A stretch of DNA of 64,000 nt. Origin: Priestia megaterium. Lineage in GTDB: Bacteria > Bacillota > Bacilli > Bacillales > Bacillaceae_H. Of this stretch, positions 8,133-16,953 are shown piece by piece (the first letter of the stretch is position 1; every line of letters starts with the position of its first letter). The notes below the pieces were generated by a model that ran no database searches, was not told the DNA's origin, and saw nothing but the letters and a program-made list of their open reading frames with translations. The stretch is from the NCBI RefSeq assembly GCF_009497655.1, contig NZ_CP023317.1, forward strand, positions 1,145,501-1,209,500, read 5' to 3'. The translations under genes were made by a program, and so were the position numbers.

Positions 8133-9854
8133 ATGATAAAAACTACAGCTGGAAAAGCAGCTATGTCGGTATTAAAAGAATGGAAGATCGATCACATTTT
8201 CGGTATGCCGGGAGATTCCATCAATCATTTTATGGACAACTTGCGAAGTGAAAAAGATGAAATTGAATTCATTCAAGTCCGTCACGAGGAAGTAGGCGCA
8301 CTTGCGGCATCTTCTTATGCTAAAATCACAGGTAAAATCGGCGTGTGCCTGTCGATTGGAGGACCGGGTGCGATTCATTTGTTAAACGGCTTATATGATG
8401 CCAAAGCAGACGGTGCCCCGGTGCTAGTGCTAGCTGGACAGGTGCCTCGTGCGAAGCTTGGCAATGAATCATTTCAAGAAGTGAACTTAGAACGTGTTTT
8501 TGACGATGTGTCGGTATTTAATCACCGAGTGGACTCACCTGAATCGTTTCCGCATCTGCTTCAGCAAGCGATTCGAACGGCTTATGCCAAAAAAGGTGTC
8601 GCGGTGCTAGTGATTCCAGACGATATTCCGTCTTCAACGATTAAAATTGATAAAAAAACGCCAATTGCCAATGTATCAAAAACCATTTCTCACAGTGACC
8701 CGGAAGATGTAGCTAAAGCACTTCTAGCCATTAAATACGCAAAAAAACCGGTTATTTTAGCAGGAACAGGTGCAAAGCACGCCAAACTTGAATTAGCGCA
8801 GTTTGCGGAAAAAATTGCGGCGCCGATTATCTTTACGCTTCCGGGGAAAGGAATACTGCCTGATCATCATCCGTATAACCTAGGTCAGCTCGGGCAGATT
8901 GGTACAAAGCCGGCGTATGAAGCGATGGAAGAAACCGACTTATTGATTATGGTGGGGACATCGTTTCCGTACCGTGAGTTTTTACCGGACGGGGTTGAAG
9001 CGATTCAGCTGGACTCTGACGCCACACAAATCGGCAGACGCTATCCTGTATCGATTGGATTAGTCGGAGACTCTAAAACGACCCTGTCGCAGCTTGCGCA
9101 TAATTTAGATTATCAAGAAAACCGCCGTTTCTTAGAAGAGTGTCAAGTTAATATGGAAAACTGGTGGAAGCACGTAGAAAAAGAAGAAAATGAAGTGAGT
9201 ACGCCAATCAAGCCGCAGCAAGTCATTCCTAAGCTGCAAAAAATCGTAGATGATGATGCGATTGTATCTGTTGATGTTGGGAACGTGACGGTATGGATGG
9301 CGAGACATTTCCGCATGACGAATCAAAAATTTGTGATTTCAAGCTGGCTGGCAACGATGGGCTGCGGACTTCCGGCTGCGATTGCAGGAAAGCTTGCCCA
9401 TCCGGAAAAACAATCGGTAGCCGTGTGCGGTGACGGAGGCTTTACAATGGTCATGCAAGATTTTGTGACGGCTGTGAAGTACAAGCTGCCAATCGTTGTA
9501 GTCGTCCTTAATAACAGTGAAATCGGGATGATTAAATATGAACAAGCCATTCAAGGTCACTTGGATTACCAAACGCAGCTTGGTGAAATGAACTTTGCAA
9601 AGTTCGCTGAATCGTGCGGAGGAATTGGCTACCGCGTTGAAAAATACGAGGAGCTCGAAACAGCTTTTGAAAAAGCAGCGCTTGCGAATGTTCCTGTTGT
9701 GATTGATGTCGTTGTCGCGGATGAACCGCCGCTTCCAGGCAAAATTTCATTTGGACAAGCAGCCAATTATTCGAAGCATATTATGAAAAAGTTCTTTAAA
9801 GAACATGAGCTTGAAATGCCGCCGCTTCGAAAAGGACTAAGCAGAATGCTTTAA
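8133..9854 (+). CDS. ydaP: YdaP-like ThDP-dependent pyruvate oxidase
   Basis: A cytoplasmic thiamine-diphosphate flavoenzyme of the pyruvate oxidase/acetolactate synthase family; B. subtilis YdaP is the nearest named relative known to me. The 573-aa length from the ATG at 8133 matches that family. Visible motifs are the N-terminal PYR domain with FGMPGDSIN and the catalytic Glu region RHEEVGA, SIGGPGAIHLLNG, and the ThDP-binding GDGGFTMVMQDF...NNS near residues 435-465. The start at 8133 has AAAGGAAGG 7 bases upstream; a longer frame opening at 8088 would read close to the preceding terminator and is rejected. Reaction: probably oxidative decarboxylation of pyruvate to acetate, with quinone or O2 as acceptor. 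Confidence 0.88.
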   Translation: MIKTTAGKAAMSVLKEWKIDHIFGMPGDSINHFMDNLRSEKDEIEFIQVRHEEVGALAASSYAKITGKIGVCLSIGGPGAIHLLNGLYDAKADGAPVLVLAGQVPRAKLGNESFQEVNLERVFDDVSVFNHRVDSPESFPHLLQQAIRTAYAKKGVAVLVIPDDIPSSTIKIDKKTPIANVSKTISHSDPEDVAKALLAIKYAKKPVILAGTGAKHAKLELAQFAEKIAAPIIFTLPGKGILPDHHPYNLGQLGQIGTKPAYEAMEETDLLIMVGTSFPYREFLPDGVEAIQLDSDATQIGRRYPVSIGLVGDSKTTLSQLAHNLDYQENRRFLEECQVNMENWWKHVEKEENEVSTPIKPQQVIPKLQKIVDDDAIVSVDVGNVTVWMARHFRMTNQKFVISSWLATMGCGLPAAIAGKLAHPEKQSVAVCGDGGFTMVMQDFVTAVKYKLPIVVVVLNNSEIGMIKYEQAIQGHLDYQTQLGEMNFAKFAESCGGIGYRVEKYEELETAFEKAALANVPVVIDVVVADEPPLPGKISFGQAANYSKHIMKKFFKEHELEMPPLRKGLSRML

Positions 9855-9859
9855 TCAGT

Positions 9860-9885
9860 GACTCTCCTTACAGGGGAGTCTTTTT
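9860..9885 (+). terminator. Weak terminator or attenuator between ydaP and yerD
   Basis: Stem GACTCTCC/GGGGAGTC followed by five T. The T-run leads straight into the ribosome binding site of the next gene, so it may tune rather than stop readthrough. Confidence 0.65.
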
Positions 9886-9897
9886 AGGAGGGATATC

Positions 9898-11478
9898 ATG
9901 GGAGTGTTTGAAATCATTTTACTTATTTTTGGTGCGGTCATGATGCTTGCGATTGTAGTGCCGGTTATTATCGCTGTTATTCTTTGGTTAAAAGATGAAA
10001 AACAAGAAGAGCATTCGGTGCTTAGAAACTATCCGCTGCTCGGAAAAATGCGCTATATTTTTGAGAAAATGGGGCCTGAACTGCGTCAGTATTTATTTTT
10101 AAATAATAACGAAGGCAAGCCGTTTTCTAGAAATCAATACGAGCAAACCGTTAAGTCAGGTAAATACTTGAACCGGATGATGGGGTTTGGCTCAGAGCGT
10201 GATTTTAGCGAACCGGGTTACTATATTCGAAATGCGGTGTTTCCAAAGCAGCGCGACGAAATGAAAGCGGATAATACGGAAAAAATTAAAACGAAAGTAT
10301 ATAAAATGGACGCGGATAACTTATTTAGCCGAAGAGAGCACCGAGAAGAAAAAGAAGCGGATCCGTTTTATTTACGAGATGAAGAGGCGGTCGTTATAGG
10401 GCCTTCATGCAAAAATCCCTTTGTTGTAAAAGGATTAATCGGTCAATCCGGCATGAGCTTTGGAGCGCTTGGTGACCATGCGATTACGGCTTTATCTTTA
10501 GGATTAGGTCGAGCAGGCGGCACGTGGATGAACACGGGAGAAGGCGGACTGTCACCGTATCATTTAAAAGGAAACGTCGATATCATTTTTCAAATTGGTC
10601 CAGGGCTTTTTGGCGTTCGGACAAAAGAAGGCGAGTTTTCATGGGAAGAGTTTAAAAAGAAAAGTGAAATGAAGCAAATCAAAGCGTTTGAAATCAAGCT
10701 GGCGCAAGGAGCCAAAACAAGAGGGGGTCACGTAGACGGTTCAAAAGTAACGGAAGAAATCGCCGAGATCCGCAACTTAAAGCCAGGAGAATCGGTAGAC
10801 AGCCCCAACCGTTTCAAAGAATTCGCTTCGTATCCTGAAATGTTTCAGTTTATTGAAAAACTTCGAGACGTAGGCGGCAAGCCAGTAGGCGTTAAAATGG
10901 TTGTCGGAAACACAAATGATCTTGAAGAAATGGCGGCGTATATGAAAGAGACGGGAAGCGGTCCTGACTTTATTACGATTGACGGAGCAGAAGGAGGAAC
11001 GGGCGCATCGTTTCAAGAATTAGCGGACGGAGCGGGGGTGCCGCTGTTTTCAGGACTTCCTTTTGTGGATGAACTGCTTAGAAAATATGGCGTTCGCGAT
11101 GAAGTGAAGCTTTTTGCATCGGGCAAGCTGCTAACGGCTGATAAAATTGCGACGGCTTTATCGCTGGGTGCTGACTGCGTGAATATTGCTAGAGGCTTTA
11201 TGTTTTCTGTTGGCTGTATTCAAGCGCAGGTGTGCCACAACAACAGGTGCCCGGTGGGCGTAGCGACAACAGATCCAAAGCTGCAAAAAGCGCTTATTAT
11301 TGAAGAAAAATCATATCGGGTGTGCAACTACGTGCTGTCATTACGTGAAGGGTTGTTTAATTTAGCAGCAGCTGCCGGCATTGATTCACCAACGAAGTTT
11401 TCAAAAAAACACGTGGTGTTCAAAAACAGCAGCGGACAGTTAGCTGATATTTCTGTAAAAGAAAAGATGTACGTATAA
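9898..11478 (+). CDS. yerD: YerD-like FMN-binding glutamate-synthase-family protein
   Basis: A 526-aa protein with an N-terminal membrane segment (about residues 5-32) and a central GltB-like FMN/Fe-S domain. The segment IARGFMFSVGCIQAQVCHNN followed by RCPVGVATTD carries the spaced cysteines of the 3Fe-4S cluster of glutamate synthases, and DGAEGGTGA is the conserved FMN-site stretch. It lacks the N-terminal amidotransferase domain of true GltB, so it cannot use glutamine by itself. The length agrees with B. subtilis YerD, whose substrate is unknown to me. AGGAGGG lies 7 bases before the ATG. The gene lies only 43 bases after ydaP, so the two may be co-transcribed. Confidence 0.85.
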   Translation: MGVFEIILLIFGAVMMLAIVVPVIIAVILWLKDEKQEEHSVLRNYPLLGKMRYIFEKMGPELRQYLFLNNNEGKPFSRNQYEQTVKSGKYLNRMMGFGSERDFSEPGYYIRNAVFPKQRDEMKADNTEKIKTKVYKMDADNLFSRREHREEKEADPFYLRDEEAVVIGPSCKNPFVVKGLIGQSGMSFGALGDHAITALSLGLGRAGGTWMNTGEGGLSPYHLKGNVDIIFQIGPGLFGVRTKEGEFSWEEFKKKSEMKQIKAFEIKLAQGAKTRGGHVDGSKVTEEIAEIRNLKPGESVDSPNRFKEFASYPEMFQFIEKLRDVGGKPVGVKMVVGNTNDLEEMAAYMKETGSGPDFITIDGAEGGTGASFQELADGAGVPLFSGLPFVDELLRKYGVRDEVKLFASGKLLTADKIATALSLGADCVNIARGFMFSVGCIQAQVCHNNRCPVGVATTDPKLQKALIIEEKSYRVCNYVLSLREGLFNLAAAAGIDSPTKFSKKHVVFKNSSGQLADISVKEKMYV

Positions 11479-11504
11479 AAAAGCTGCCAATCGGCAGCTT
11501 TTTT
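11477..11504. terminator. Bidirectional terminator between yerD and gntR
   Basis: AAAAAAGCTGCC/GGCAGCTTTTTT hairpin shared by the two convergent genes. Confidence 0.9.
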
Positions 11505-12129
11505 ATTGTCTTCTTTGAAGTAAATGCAGGCAAAACTCTAAGTCTTTTTGAAGGTGTTCCTGCATTAACGCTTCCGCTTTTTCAGCATTGCGTTCTTTAA
11601 TCGCTTTATAAATGTCTTCGTGTTCGTCAATTAAAAACGGGCGGTTGTAAAATACGACTGTATGACGGAATAAGTAAATGATGGACTGCATGCGGTCGAT
11701 GATGTTAATCATTACGTCATTGTTGCTTGCGTTCACAATAATAGCGTGAAAACGCTCATTGGCGCTCATAATTTCTTCAAACGAGCCGTTTCTTCCGATG
11801 TCTACGCATTCCTTTAATTCTTCTAATTCGTTATCAGATAAAAAAGTTGCCGCAGCTTTAGAAGCTGAGCCTTCTAGCAGCATTCGCACTTCAAACAAGT
11901 TGCGTAAGTCTTTTTCTGTCGGCGACACGACTTTTTTTCGAACAATCAGTCCTTCATATTCTAAGCGTCTAATGGAGTCACGAATCGGCGTTCGGCTGAA
12001 TCCAAGCTCGCTCGCTAATTTTTCTTCGACGATTTTTGTACCGCCTTCAAGCTCACCGTTTAAAATTTTATCTCGAATCATCTCATAAGAAGGGTGATGA
12101 GACGAACGAGAACCTTGATTTCTTAACAT
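11503..12129 (-). CDS. GntR-family (FCD domain) transcriptional regulator of the sugar-acid operon
   Basis: A 208-aa DNA-binding regulator. The N-terminal winged helix (about residues 12-78: IRDKILNGELEGGTKIVEEK, LGFSRTPIRDSIRRLEYEGL) is followed by an all-helical FCD ligand domain with histidines expected to bind a metal and a carboxylate effector. It is transcribed away from a dehydrogenase-kinase-permease operon. The region between them holds five GTATAC palindromes, the expected kind of operator. It most likely represses the operon and is relieved by a sugar acid. The effector cannot be named from sequence. The start ATG has GAGGTGAAG about 8 bases upstream. Confidence 0.88.
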   Translation of the reverse strand: MLRNQGSRSSHHPSYEMIRDKILNGELEGGTKIVEEKLASELGFSRTPIRDSIRRLEYEGLIVRKKVVSPTEKDLRNLFEVRMLLEGSASKAAATFLSDNELEELKECVDIGRNGSFEEIMSANERFHAIIVNASNNDVMINIIDRMQSIIYLFRHTVVFYNRPFLIDEHEDIYKAIKERNAEKAEALMQEHLQKDLEFCLHLLQRRQ

Positions 12130-12205
12130 ACTCTACTTCACCTCTAGCATTCGACACGAGAAAATCTCGTCTCTTTCTCTCTTTATTTTTTATCATTTTG
12201 TACGC

Positions 12206-12211
12206 GTATAC
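12206..12211. promoter_or_regulatory. GTATAC operator half, gntR-proximal
   Basis: CGTATACC upstream of the GntR gene start, matching the core of the four sites in front of the divergent operon; suggests autoregulation. Confidence 0.45.
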
Positions 12212-12320
12212 CCAAATCATACTATAACTTGTGAAAAGGTGGGACGGAAAGTTTCGCTTTTAGAAATAAATTTCATTTAAAAAAAGGCTAGACAAATAAA
12301 TAAAATGCGAATATGATGAG

Positions 12321-12403
12321 TGTATACAAAATTATCAGAAATGTATACAAAAAATATTTTAACGTATACATTCTTTTTTAAAACGTATTTGAAAACGTAT
12401 ACA
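12321..12403 (+). promoter_or_regulatory. Cluster of four GTATAC operators with overlapping cre site
   Basis: GTATAC occurs at 12322-12327, 12343-12348, 12364-12369 and 12397-12402. The first three are exactly 21 bp apart (two helical turns), so a regulator could bind one face of the DNA. The last overlaps TTGAAAACGTATACA (12389-12403), which fits the CcpA cre consensus WTGNAANCGNWNNCW at every fixed position. It lies just before the ribosome binding site of the dehydrogenase gene, a roadblock or repression position. Confidence 0.75.
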
Positions 12404-12422
12404 ACAAGGGGAGGAAACGAAA

Positions 12423-13325
12423 ATGACAAAACGCGTTGGATTTATTGGACTTGGAATTATGGGAAAACCGATGACGCTCAATTTATTAAAAGCAGGTTTT
12501 GAGGTAACGGTTTACGATATTAATAAAGTAGCAGTAGAAGAAGTGAAAGCAGCAGGAGGATTTGGAGCAGAAAGTCTTGCTGAAGTTGCAGTGAACAGCG
12601 ACGTGATGATCACGATGCTTCCAGCTTCACATCATGTAAAAAGCGTAGTTCTTGGAGAAGAAGGGTTGATTCATAGCGCAAAAGAAGGAAGCGTTATCAT
12701 CGATATGAGTTCCATTTCGCCGGTAGCATCAAAAGAAATTGCGGCTGAGCTTGCACAAAAAGGAATTCACATGCTAGACGCTCCGGTTAGCGGCGGAGAG
12801 CCAAAAGCAATTGACGGCACGCTTGCGATTATGGTCGGAGGAAATGAACACATCTTTGAAAGCGTTTCATCTATTCTTCATGCGATGGGAACAGAAGTAA
12901 CGCTTGTTGGTGACAATGGAAGCGGCGTAACGGCTAAGCTTGCAAATCAAGTGATTGTGAACTTAAACATTGCAGCAATGTCTGAAGCGCTTGTACTAGC
13001 AGCCAAAGCAGGCATTGACGTTGAAAAAATGTATCAAGCGATTCGCGGCGGGTTAGCAGGAAGTGCTGTATTAGATGCAAAAGTGCCGCTTATTTTAGAC
13101 CGCAACTTTGTAGCAGGCGGACGCATTGATATTAACTTAAAAGATATGACAAACGTGATGGAAACGGCTCATGACATTGGCGTACCGCTTCCGCTTTCAA
13201 GTCAGCTTGTGGAAATTTTCCATGCGTTAAAAGTAGACGGAAAAGCAAGCGATGATCACGGCGGAATTGTACAGTACTATGAAAAGTTAGCAAACGTTGA
13301 AGTGAAAAAGAAGGTGGAAGCATGA
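12423..13325 (+). CDS. Beta-hydroxyacid dehydrogenase (tartronate semialdehyde reductase / L-threonate dehydrogenase type)
   Basis: A 300-aa NAD(P)-dependent member of the 3-hydroxyisobutyrate dehydrogenase family. It has the Rossmann motif GFIGLGIMGKPMTLNLLKAG at the N-terminus, the substrate-binding DAPVSGGEPKAIDGTLAIMV region and the catalytic lysine in GSGVTAKLANQ. The genes that follow encode a four-carbon acid sugar kinase and a GntP permease. In the characterised tetronate pathways an LtnD-type dehydrogenase supplies the 3-oxo acid that such a kinase phosphorylates. This fits better than serine or glycerate metabolism, but substrate cannot be fixed by sequence. GGGGAGG precedes the ATG; the next gene overlaps by 4 bases (ATGA). 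Confidence 0.85.
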   Translation: MTKRVGFIGLGIMGKPMTLNLLKAGFEVTVYDINKVAVEEVKAAGGFGAESLAEVAVNSDVMITMLPASHHVKSVVLGEEGLIHSAKEGSVIIDMSSISPVASKEIAAELAQKGIHMLDAPVSGGEPKAIDGTLAIMVGGNEHIFESVSSILHAMGTEVTLVGDNGSGVTAKLANQVIVNLNIAAMSEALVLAAKAGIDVEKMYQAIRGGLAGSAVLDAKVPLILDRNFVAGGRIDINLKDMTNVMETAHDIGVPLPLSSQLVEIFHALKVDGKASDDHGGIVQYYEKLANVEVKKKVEA

Positions 13326-14761
13326 TTAAACAACAAGAAAAACGCCTTGTAAGCGACGTGTTTAAAAACATTCCAGCGATCGATGAAGCACTTGTGCAAA
13401 AAATGCTCGACGAAGAGCTTCTGACGTTCAACCAAAAAATCATCGTACTGGATGATGATCCAACGGGTGTTCAAACGGTTAACGGTATTTCCGTGTACAC
13501 AGACTGGAGCAAAGACAGCATCAAGCAAGGGTTTTTAGAAGAAAATTCCATGTTTTTTATTCTAACAAATTCACGCGGATTTACCGCTTCTGAAACGGAA
13601 AAAGCGCACGCGGACATTGCTGCTGTTATTACAGAGGTAGCGGCTGAAGTAAATAAAGAGTTTTTAATTATCAGCAGAGGTGATTCAACTCTTCGCGGTC
13701 ACTATCCGTTAGAAACGGAAGTATTAAAGAAAACCGTTGAACAGCACTCAAACCAAGTGCTTGACGGTGAAGTGATCTTTCCTTTCTTTAAAGAAGGCGG
13801 ACGATTCACAGTTGATAACATTCACTACGTGCAGGATGAAGACTACTTAGTGCCGGCAGGAGAAACGGAGTTTGCAAAAGACCGTACGTTTGGCTACAGT
13901 AAGTCTCATTTAGGCGAGTGGGTGGAAGAAAAGTCAGAAGGAAAATTTAAAGCAAGTCATACGACGTATATTTCGCTTGGGAGCATTCGTGCACTTGATT
14001 TAGTGACGATCACAAATCAGTTAATGGAAGTGAAAGACTTTAACAAAGTAGTTGTGAATGCAGTGGATTACGTGGACGTAAAAGTTGTGACGATTGCGCT
14101 TCTTCGTGCGATGAAGCTTGGAAAACATTTTATGTATCGAAGCGCTGCGGCTTTAACAAAAGTAATGGGCGGCGTGAGCGACAAAGACCTTTTAACAAAA
14201 GAAGAGCTCATTAAAGAGAAGTCGTCAAACGGCGGATTAATTATGGTTGGTTCGCATGTTAAAAAAACAACGGAGCAGTTAGAAGAATTAAAGAAATGCA
14301 GCTTCATTGAATTTATTGAATTTGATTGTCATCTTGTCTTAGAACCTGAAAAGTTTGAAGAAGAAGTGAACCGTATTATCAATGAAGCAGAGAAGCTTAT
14401 TTCCAAAGGTCAAACGGTAGCTGTGTATACAAGACGCGAGCGCTTAGATCTTGGCGAAGGCAAAAAAGAAGAAGAGCTTAAATTATCGGTAAAAATTTCA
14501 GATGCGGTTACAAGCATTGTTCGACGCTTAAACGTTCGTCCAAACTTTATCGTCGCAAAAGGCGGCATTACCTCAAGTGATATTGGGGTAAACGGGTTGT
14601 CTGTAAAGCGTGCGACGGTAGCTGGACAAATCAAGCCCGGCATTCCGGTATGGGTAACGGGAGAGGAAAGCAAGTTTCCAGGCATTGCATACATCATTTT
14701 CCCTGGGAATGTTGGAGCCAAAACAACGCTTCGTGAAACGGTTGAATTACTAAGTAAATAG
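13322..14761 (+). CDS. Four-carbon acid sugar kinase family protein (OtnK/DtnK-like)
   Basis: A cytoplasmic kinase of the former DUF1537 family, which phosphorylates 3-oxo-tetronates or D-threonate. The 479-aa protein has an N-terminal extension of about 35 residues before the substrate domain motif IIVLDDDPTGVQTV. It ends in the nucleotide-binding domain with AKGGITSSDIG and a late glycine-rich FPGNVGAKTT. It is translationally coupled to the dehydrogenase (ATGA overlap). The pathway partners usually seen (OtnC aldolase/decarboxylase, OtnI isomerase, or a PdxA2 dehydrogenase) are absent here. Either they lie elsewhere or the substrate differs from the known pathways. Confidence 0.82.
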   Translation: MIKQQEKRLVSDVFKNIPAIDEALVQKMLDEELLTFNQKIIVLDDDPTGVQTVNGISVYTDWSKDSIKQGFLEENSMFFILTNSRGFTASETEKAHADIAAVITEVAAEVNKEFLIISRGDSTLRGHYPLETEVLKKTVEQHSNQVLDGEVIFPFFKEGGRFTVDNIHYVQDEDYLVPAGETEFAKDRTFGYSKSHLGEWVEEKSEGKFKASHTTYISLGSIRALDLVTITNQLMEVKDFNKVVVNAVDYVDVKVVTIALLRAMKLGKHFMYRSAAALTKVMGGVSDKDLLTKEELIKEKSSNGGLIMVGSHVKKTTEQLEELKKCSFIEFIEFDCHLVLEPEKFEEEVNRIINEAEKLISKGQTVAVYTRRERLDLGEGKKEEELKLSVKISDAVTSIVRRLNVRPNFIVAKGGITSSDIGVNGLSVKRATVAGQIKPGIPVWVTGEESKFPGIAYIIFPGNVGAKTTLRETVELLSK

Positions 14762-14802
14762 AAAGAAGTGAACGTACGATGTGCGTTCACTTTAGAAATT
14801 GT

Positions 14803-14817
14803 TTGAAAGCGTATACA
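14803..14817 (+). promoter_or_regulatory. cre site overlapping a GTATAC operator, upstream of the permease
   Basis: TTGAAAGCGTATACA matches the cre consensus WTGNAANCGNWNNCW at every fixed position and contains GTATAC at 14811-14816. CcpA and the GntR regulator would compete for, or share, this site between the kinase and permease genes, giving the permease separate control. Confidence 0.65.
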
Positions 14818-14867
14818 TTATTTGGATGTACGTACATGAAAAATGGTCACATTAAGGGGATGAACAT

Positions 14868-16226
14868 ATGAATTCAGTATTCGGATTAAGTCATGAAGCA
14901 AGTCTTTTGCTGTATGCGATTGTATCGATCGTTGGACTTATCTTTTTAATTGCTAAGTTTAAAACAAATCCGTTCGTAGCGCTAATTGTCGCGGCTTTGT
15001 TTATGGGTCTTATTTCAGGAATGAAGCTGCCTGATATCGTAACGGCTTTCCAAGAAGGAGTAGCGAGCGTCTTAGGATTTATCGCGATTGTTCTTGGTCT
15101 TGGAACGATGTTAGGTAAAATGATGGCAGAGTCAGGCGGAGCCGAGCGTATTGCCCGCACGTTAATTAAAGTATTCGGTGAAAAGAACGTACACTGGGCA
15201 ATGATGGTTGTAGCCGTTATTTGCGGTATCCCAGTCTTTTTCCAAGTAGGGGTTGTATTATTAATTCCACTTGTGTTTGTAATTGCCAAGCATACGGGTA
15301 CGTCACTTATTAAAATTGGTTTATCATTAATTGCCGGTTTAGCCGTTGTTCACAGTTTAGTACCTCCACATCCGGCAGCGATGCTAGCGGTAGATATCTT
15401 TAAAGCAGATTTAGGTAAAACGATTTTGTATTCATTAGTTGTGGCATTCCCAGCTGCAGCAGTGGCAGGTCCTATTTACGGATCGTTCATTTCACGCCGT
15501 GTTCACGTAGAGCCAACGGGTGAAATTATGGAGCAGTTCACAGAGTCGAAGCATAAAGATCTTCCTGGTTTCGGCATTACGTTATTCACGATTTTACTAC
15601 CGGTACTATTAATGCTTTTAGCAACAATCACTGGGTTTGTTTATCCAGAAACAAGTACGATTCGCTATGTAACAAACTTTATCGGAAGTCCAATCGTAGC
15701 GCTGTTAATTTCGCTAGTGTTTGCTTTTTATTCGTTCGGTTTTGCAAGAGGATACAACAAAGACGATTTATTAAAATTCACAAACGAATGTCTTGGACCC
15801 GTTGCTTCGATCATTTTAATCATCGGTGCAGGCGGCGGTTTTAACAAAATTTTAACAGCAAGCGGTGTAGGTGACGCGATTGCAGGATTTGCTCAAGATG
15901 CACATCTTTCTCCTATCGTGTTAGCATTTGTGATTGCCGGGTTAATTCGTGCAGCAGTTGGTTCAGCAACAGTAGCCATGACCACAGCAGCAGGTATTGT
16001 CGCACCAATTGCAGCAACGATGCCAAACGTAAGCCCAGAGCTATTGGTGCTAGCAACAGGCGCAGGTTCTGTAATGCTATCGCACGTAAATGATTCTGGC
16101 TTCTGGTTAATCAAAGAATTCTTCAACATGTCAGTGGCCCAAACGTTAAAAACGTGGACAGTGATGGAAACGATTCTATCATTTGCAGCGTTTGCAATGG
16201 TTCTTATTTTAGACATTTTTATTTAA
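14868..16226 (+). CDS. GntP-family sugar-acid permease
   Basis: A 452-aa proton-coupled uptake transporter with about 12-14 hydrophobic segments throughout. Family stretches include VLGLGTMLGKMMAESGGAER, GIPVFFQVGVVLLIPL, HPAAMLAVDIF and the late AVGSATVAMTTAAGIVAP and SHVNDSGFWLIKEFF. GntP proteins import gluconate, glycerate or related aldonates. With a hydroxyacid dehydrogenase and a four-carbon acid sugar kinase in front, a C4 sugar acid such as threonate or erythronate is the most likely cargo. The start ATG 14868 follows AAGGGGATGA. A 106-base gap with its own operator separates it from the kinase gene. Confidence 0.9.
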   Translation: MNSVFGLSHEASLLLYAIVSIVGLIFLIAKFKTNPFVALIVAALFMGLISGMKLPDIVTAFQEGVASVLGFIAIVLGLGTMLGKMMAESGGAERIARTLIKVFGEKNVHWAMMVVAVICGIPVFFQVGVVLLIPLVFVIAKHTGTSLIKIGLSLIAGLAVVHSLVPPHPAAMLAVDIFKADLGKTILYSLVVAFPAAAVAGPIYGSFISRRVHVEPTGEIMEQFTESKHKDLPGFGITLFTILLPVLLMLLATITGFVYPETSTIRYVTNFIGSPIVALLISLVFAFYSFGFARGYNKDDLLKFTNECLGPVASIILIIGAGGGFNKILTASGVGDAIAGFAQDAHLSPIVLAFVIAGLIRAAVGSATVAMTTAAGIVAPIAATMPNVSPELLVLATGAGSVMLSHVNDSGFWLIKEFFNMSVAQTLKTWTVMETILSFAAFAMVLILDIFI

Positions 16227-16228
16227 AA

Positions 16229-16257
16229 GAAAAGCGCTGGCTTCAGCGCTTTTTTCT
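16229..16257 (+). terminator. Terminator of the sugar-acid operon
   Basis: AAAAGCGCTGgcttCAGCGCTTTTTT hairpin right after the permease stop. Confidence 0.9.
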
Positions 16258-16365
16258 TTGGATTTGAAATATATTCAAAATATTTCAAATAATGAGAAAA
16301 AAAGACTAGATTTTTCCCGTTTCGATAGTATAGAATAGTTATAAAGTAGCAAAGGGGGTAGATGT

Positions 16366-16845
16366 ATGACAAATGATGAAAAGTATCAAATTGGTTTGAC
16401 GACAAAAGCATTAATTCCAGTGAATGATCCTGTGCACCGAACGAAGGTGCTAGATGAAGCAGGAGAATACATGCTAAGCAAGACCTGTAAGCAATTATTA
16501 GAAGAAGCGTGCATTCGAGAATTAAGTACGTTTAACGGCTCTATTGCCGCCGTTCGAAAAATGTTTCCGTACAAACAGCTTACGCCGCTTGTTATTAATC
16601 GTTCACAAGCCATCATTGCGTTTCCGACATCTTCGCCAAATGACTATGGCTGCGCCTGGATTTTTGCCTCTCATGTTCATACTTCACACACGCTTGCTAC
16701 AGTTGATCCAACCTCCATGCTAATTCACTTCAAAGATGGAACGTTCATTCCAGTTAAGCTTTCTTATTATAGTTTAGAAAAAAAGCTGGCCAGAGCGGCT
16801 GTTATTCGTAATTACTGTTTAGAAAGTCCGATTTTTTTAGCGTAG
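16366..16845 (+). CDS. comK: ComK-family competence transcription factor, short paralogue
   Basis: ComK activates DNA-uptake genes by binding paired A/T-rich boxes. This 159-aa protein carries the family core: NRSQAIIAFPTSS, CAWIFASHVHTSH, IHFKDGTFIPVKLSYYSLEK and ARAAVIRNY. These align with the B. subtilis ComK stretches around FLFPT, CGWISHVHV and LPISYNSFENQVYRTAWLR. B. subtilis ComK is 192 aa; this copy ends about 30-35 residues earlier, so it lacks the C-terminal tail used there for MecA/ClpC-dependent degradation. It may be a stable, low-activity variant or a second ComK as in other genera. AAAGGGGGTAG precedes the ATG. It converges with a small sigma factor gene. Confidence 0.82.
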   Translation: MTNDEKYQIGLTTKALIPVNDPVHRTKVLDEAGEYMLSKTCKQLLEEACIRELSTFNGSIAAVRKMFPYKQLTPLVINRSQAIIAFPTSSPNDYGCAWIFASHVHTSHTLATVDPTSMLIHFKDGTFIPVKLSYYSLEKKLARAAVIRNYCLESPIFLA

Positions 16846-16846
16846 T

Positions 16847-16870
16847 TCGTTCGATTTATCAAACGAACTT
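16847..16870 (+). terminator. Hairpin after comK
   Basis: GTTCGTT/AAACGAAC inverted repeat immediately after the stop codon; the T-tail is poor, so it may be a weak terminator or an mRNA 3' stabiliser. Confidence 0.4.
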
Positions 16871-16913
16871 GTCCTACATATGAACAATCGGTTGCATGGG
16901 ACTACACATATGT

Positions 16914-16953
16914 AAAAAAGGAGGAAGCTTAAAATAAGCTTCCTCCTTTTCTT
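16914..16953. terminator. Bidirectional terminator between comK and the sigma factor
   Basis: AAAAAAGGAGGAAGCTT/AAGCTTCCTCCTTTT hairpin with A and T runs at both ends. Confidence 0.9.

Noticed and set aside
16270-16330. ComK box (AAAA-N5-TTTT pair) upstream of comK for autoregulation
   Set aside because: AAAA and TTTT tracts are present but the spacing is not the N5 of a K-box half-site, and the region is A/T-rich.
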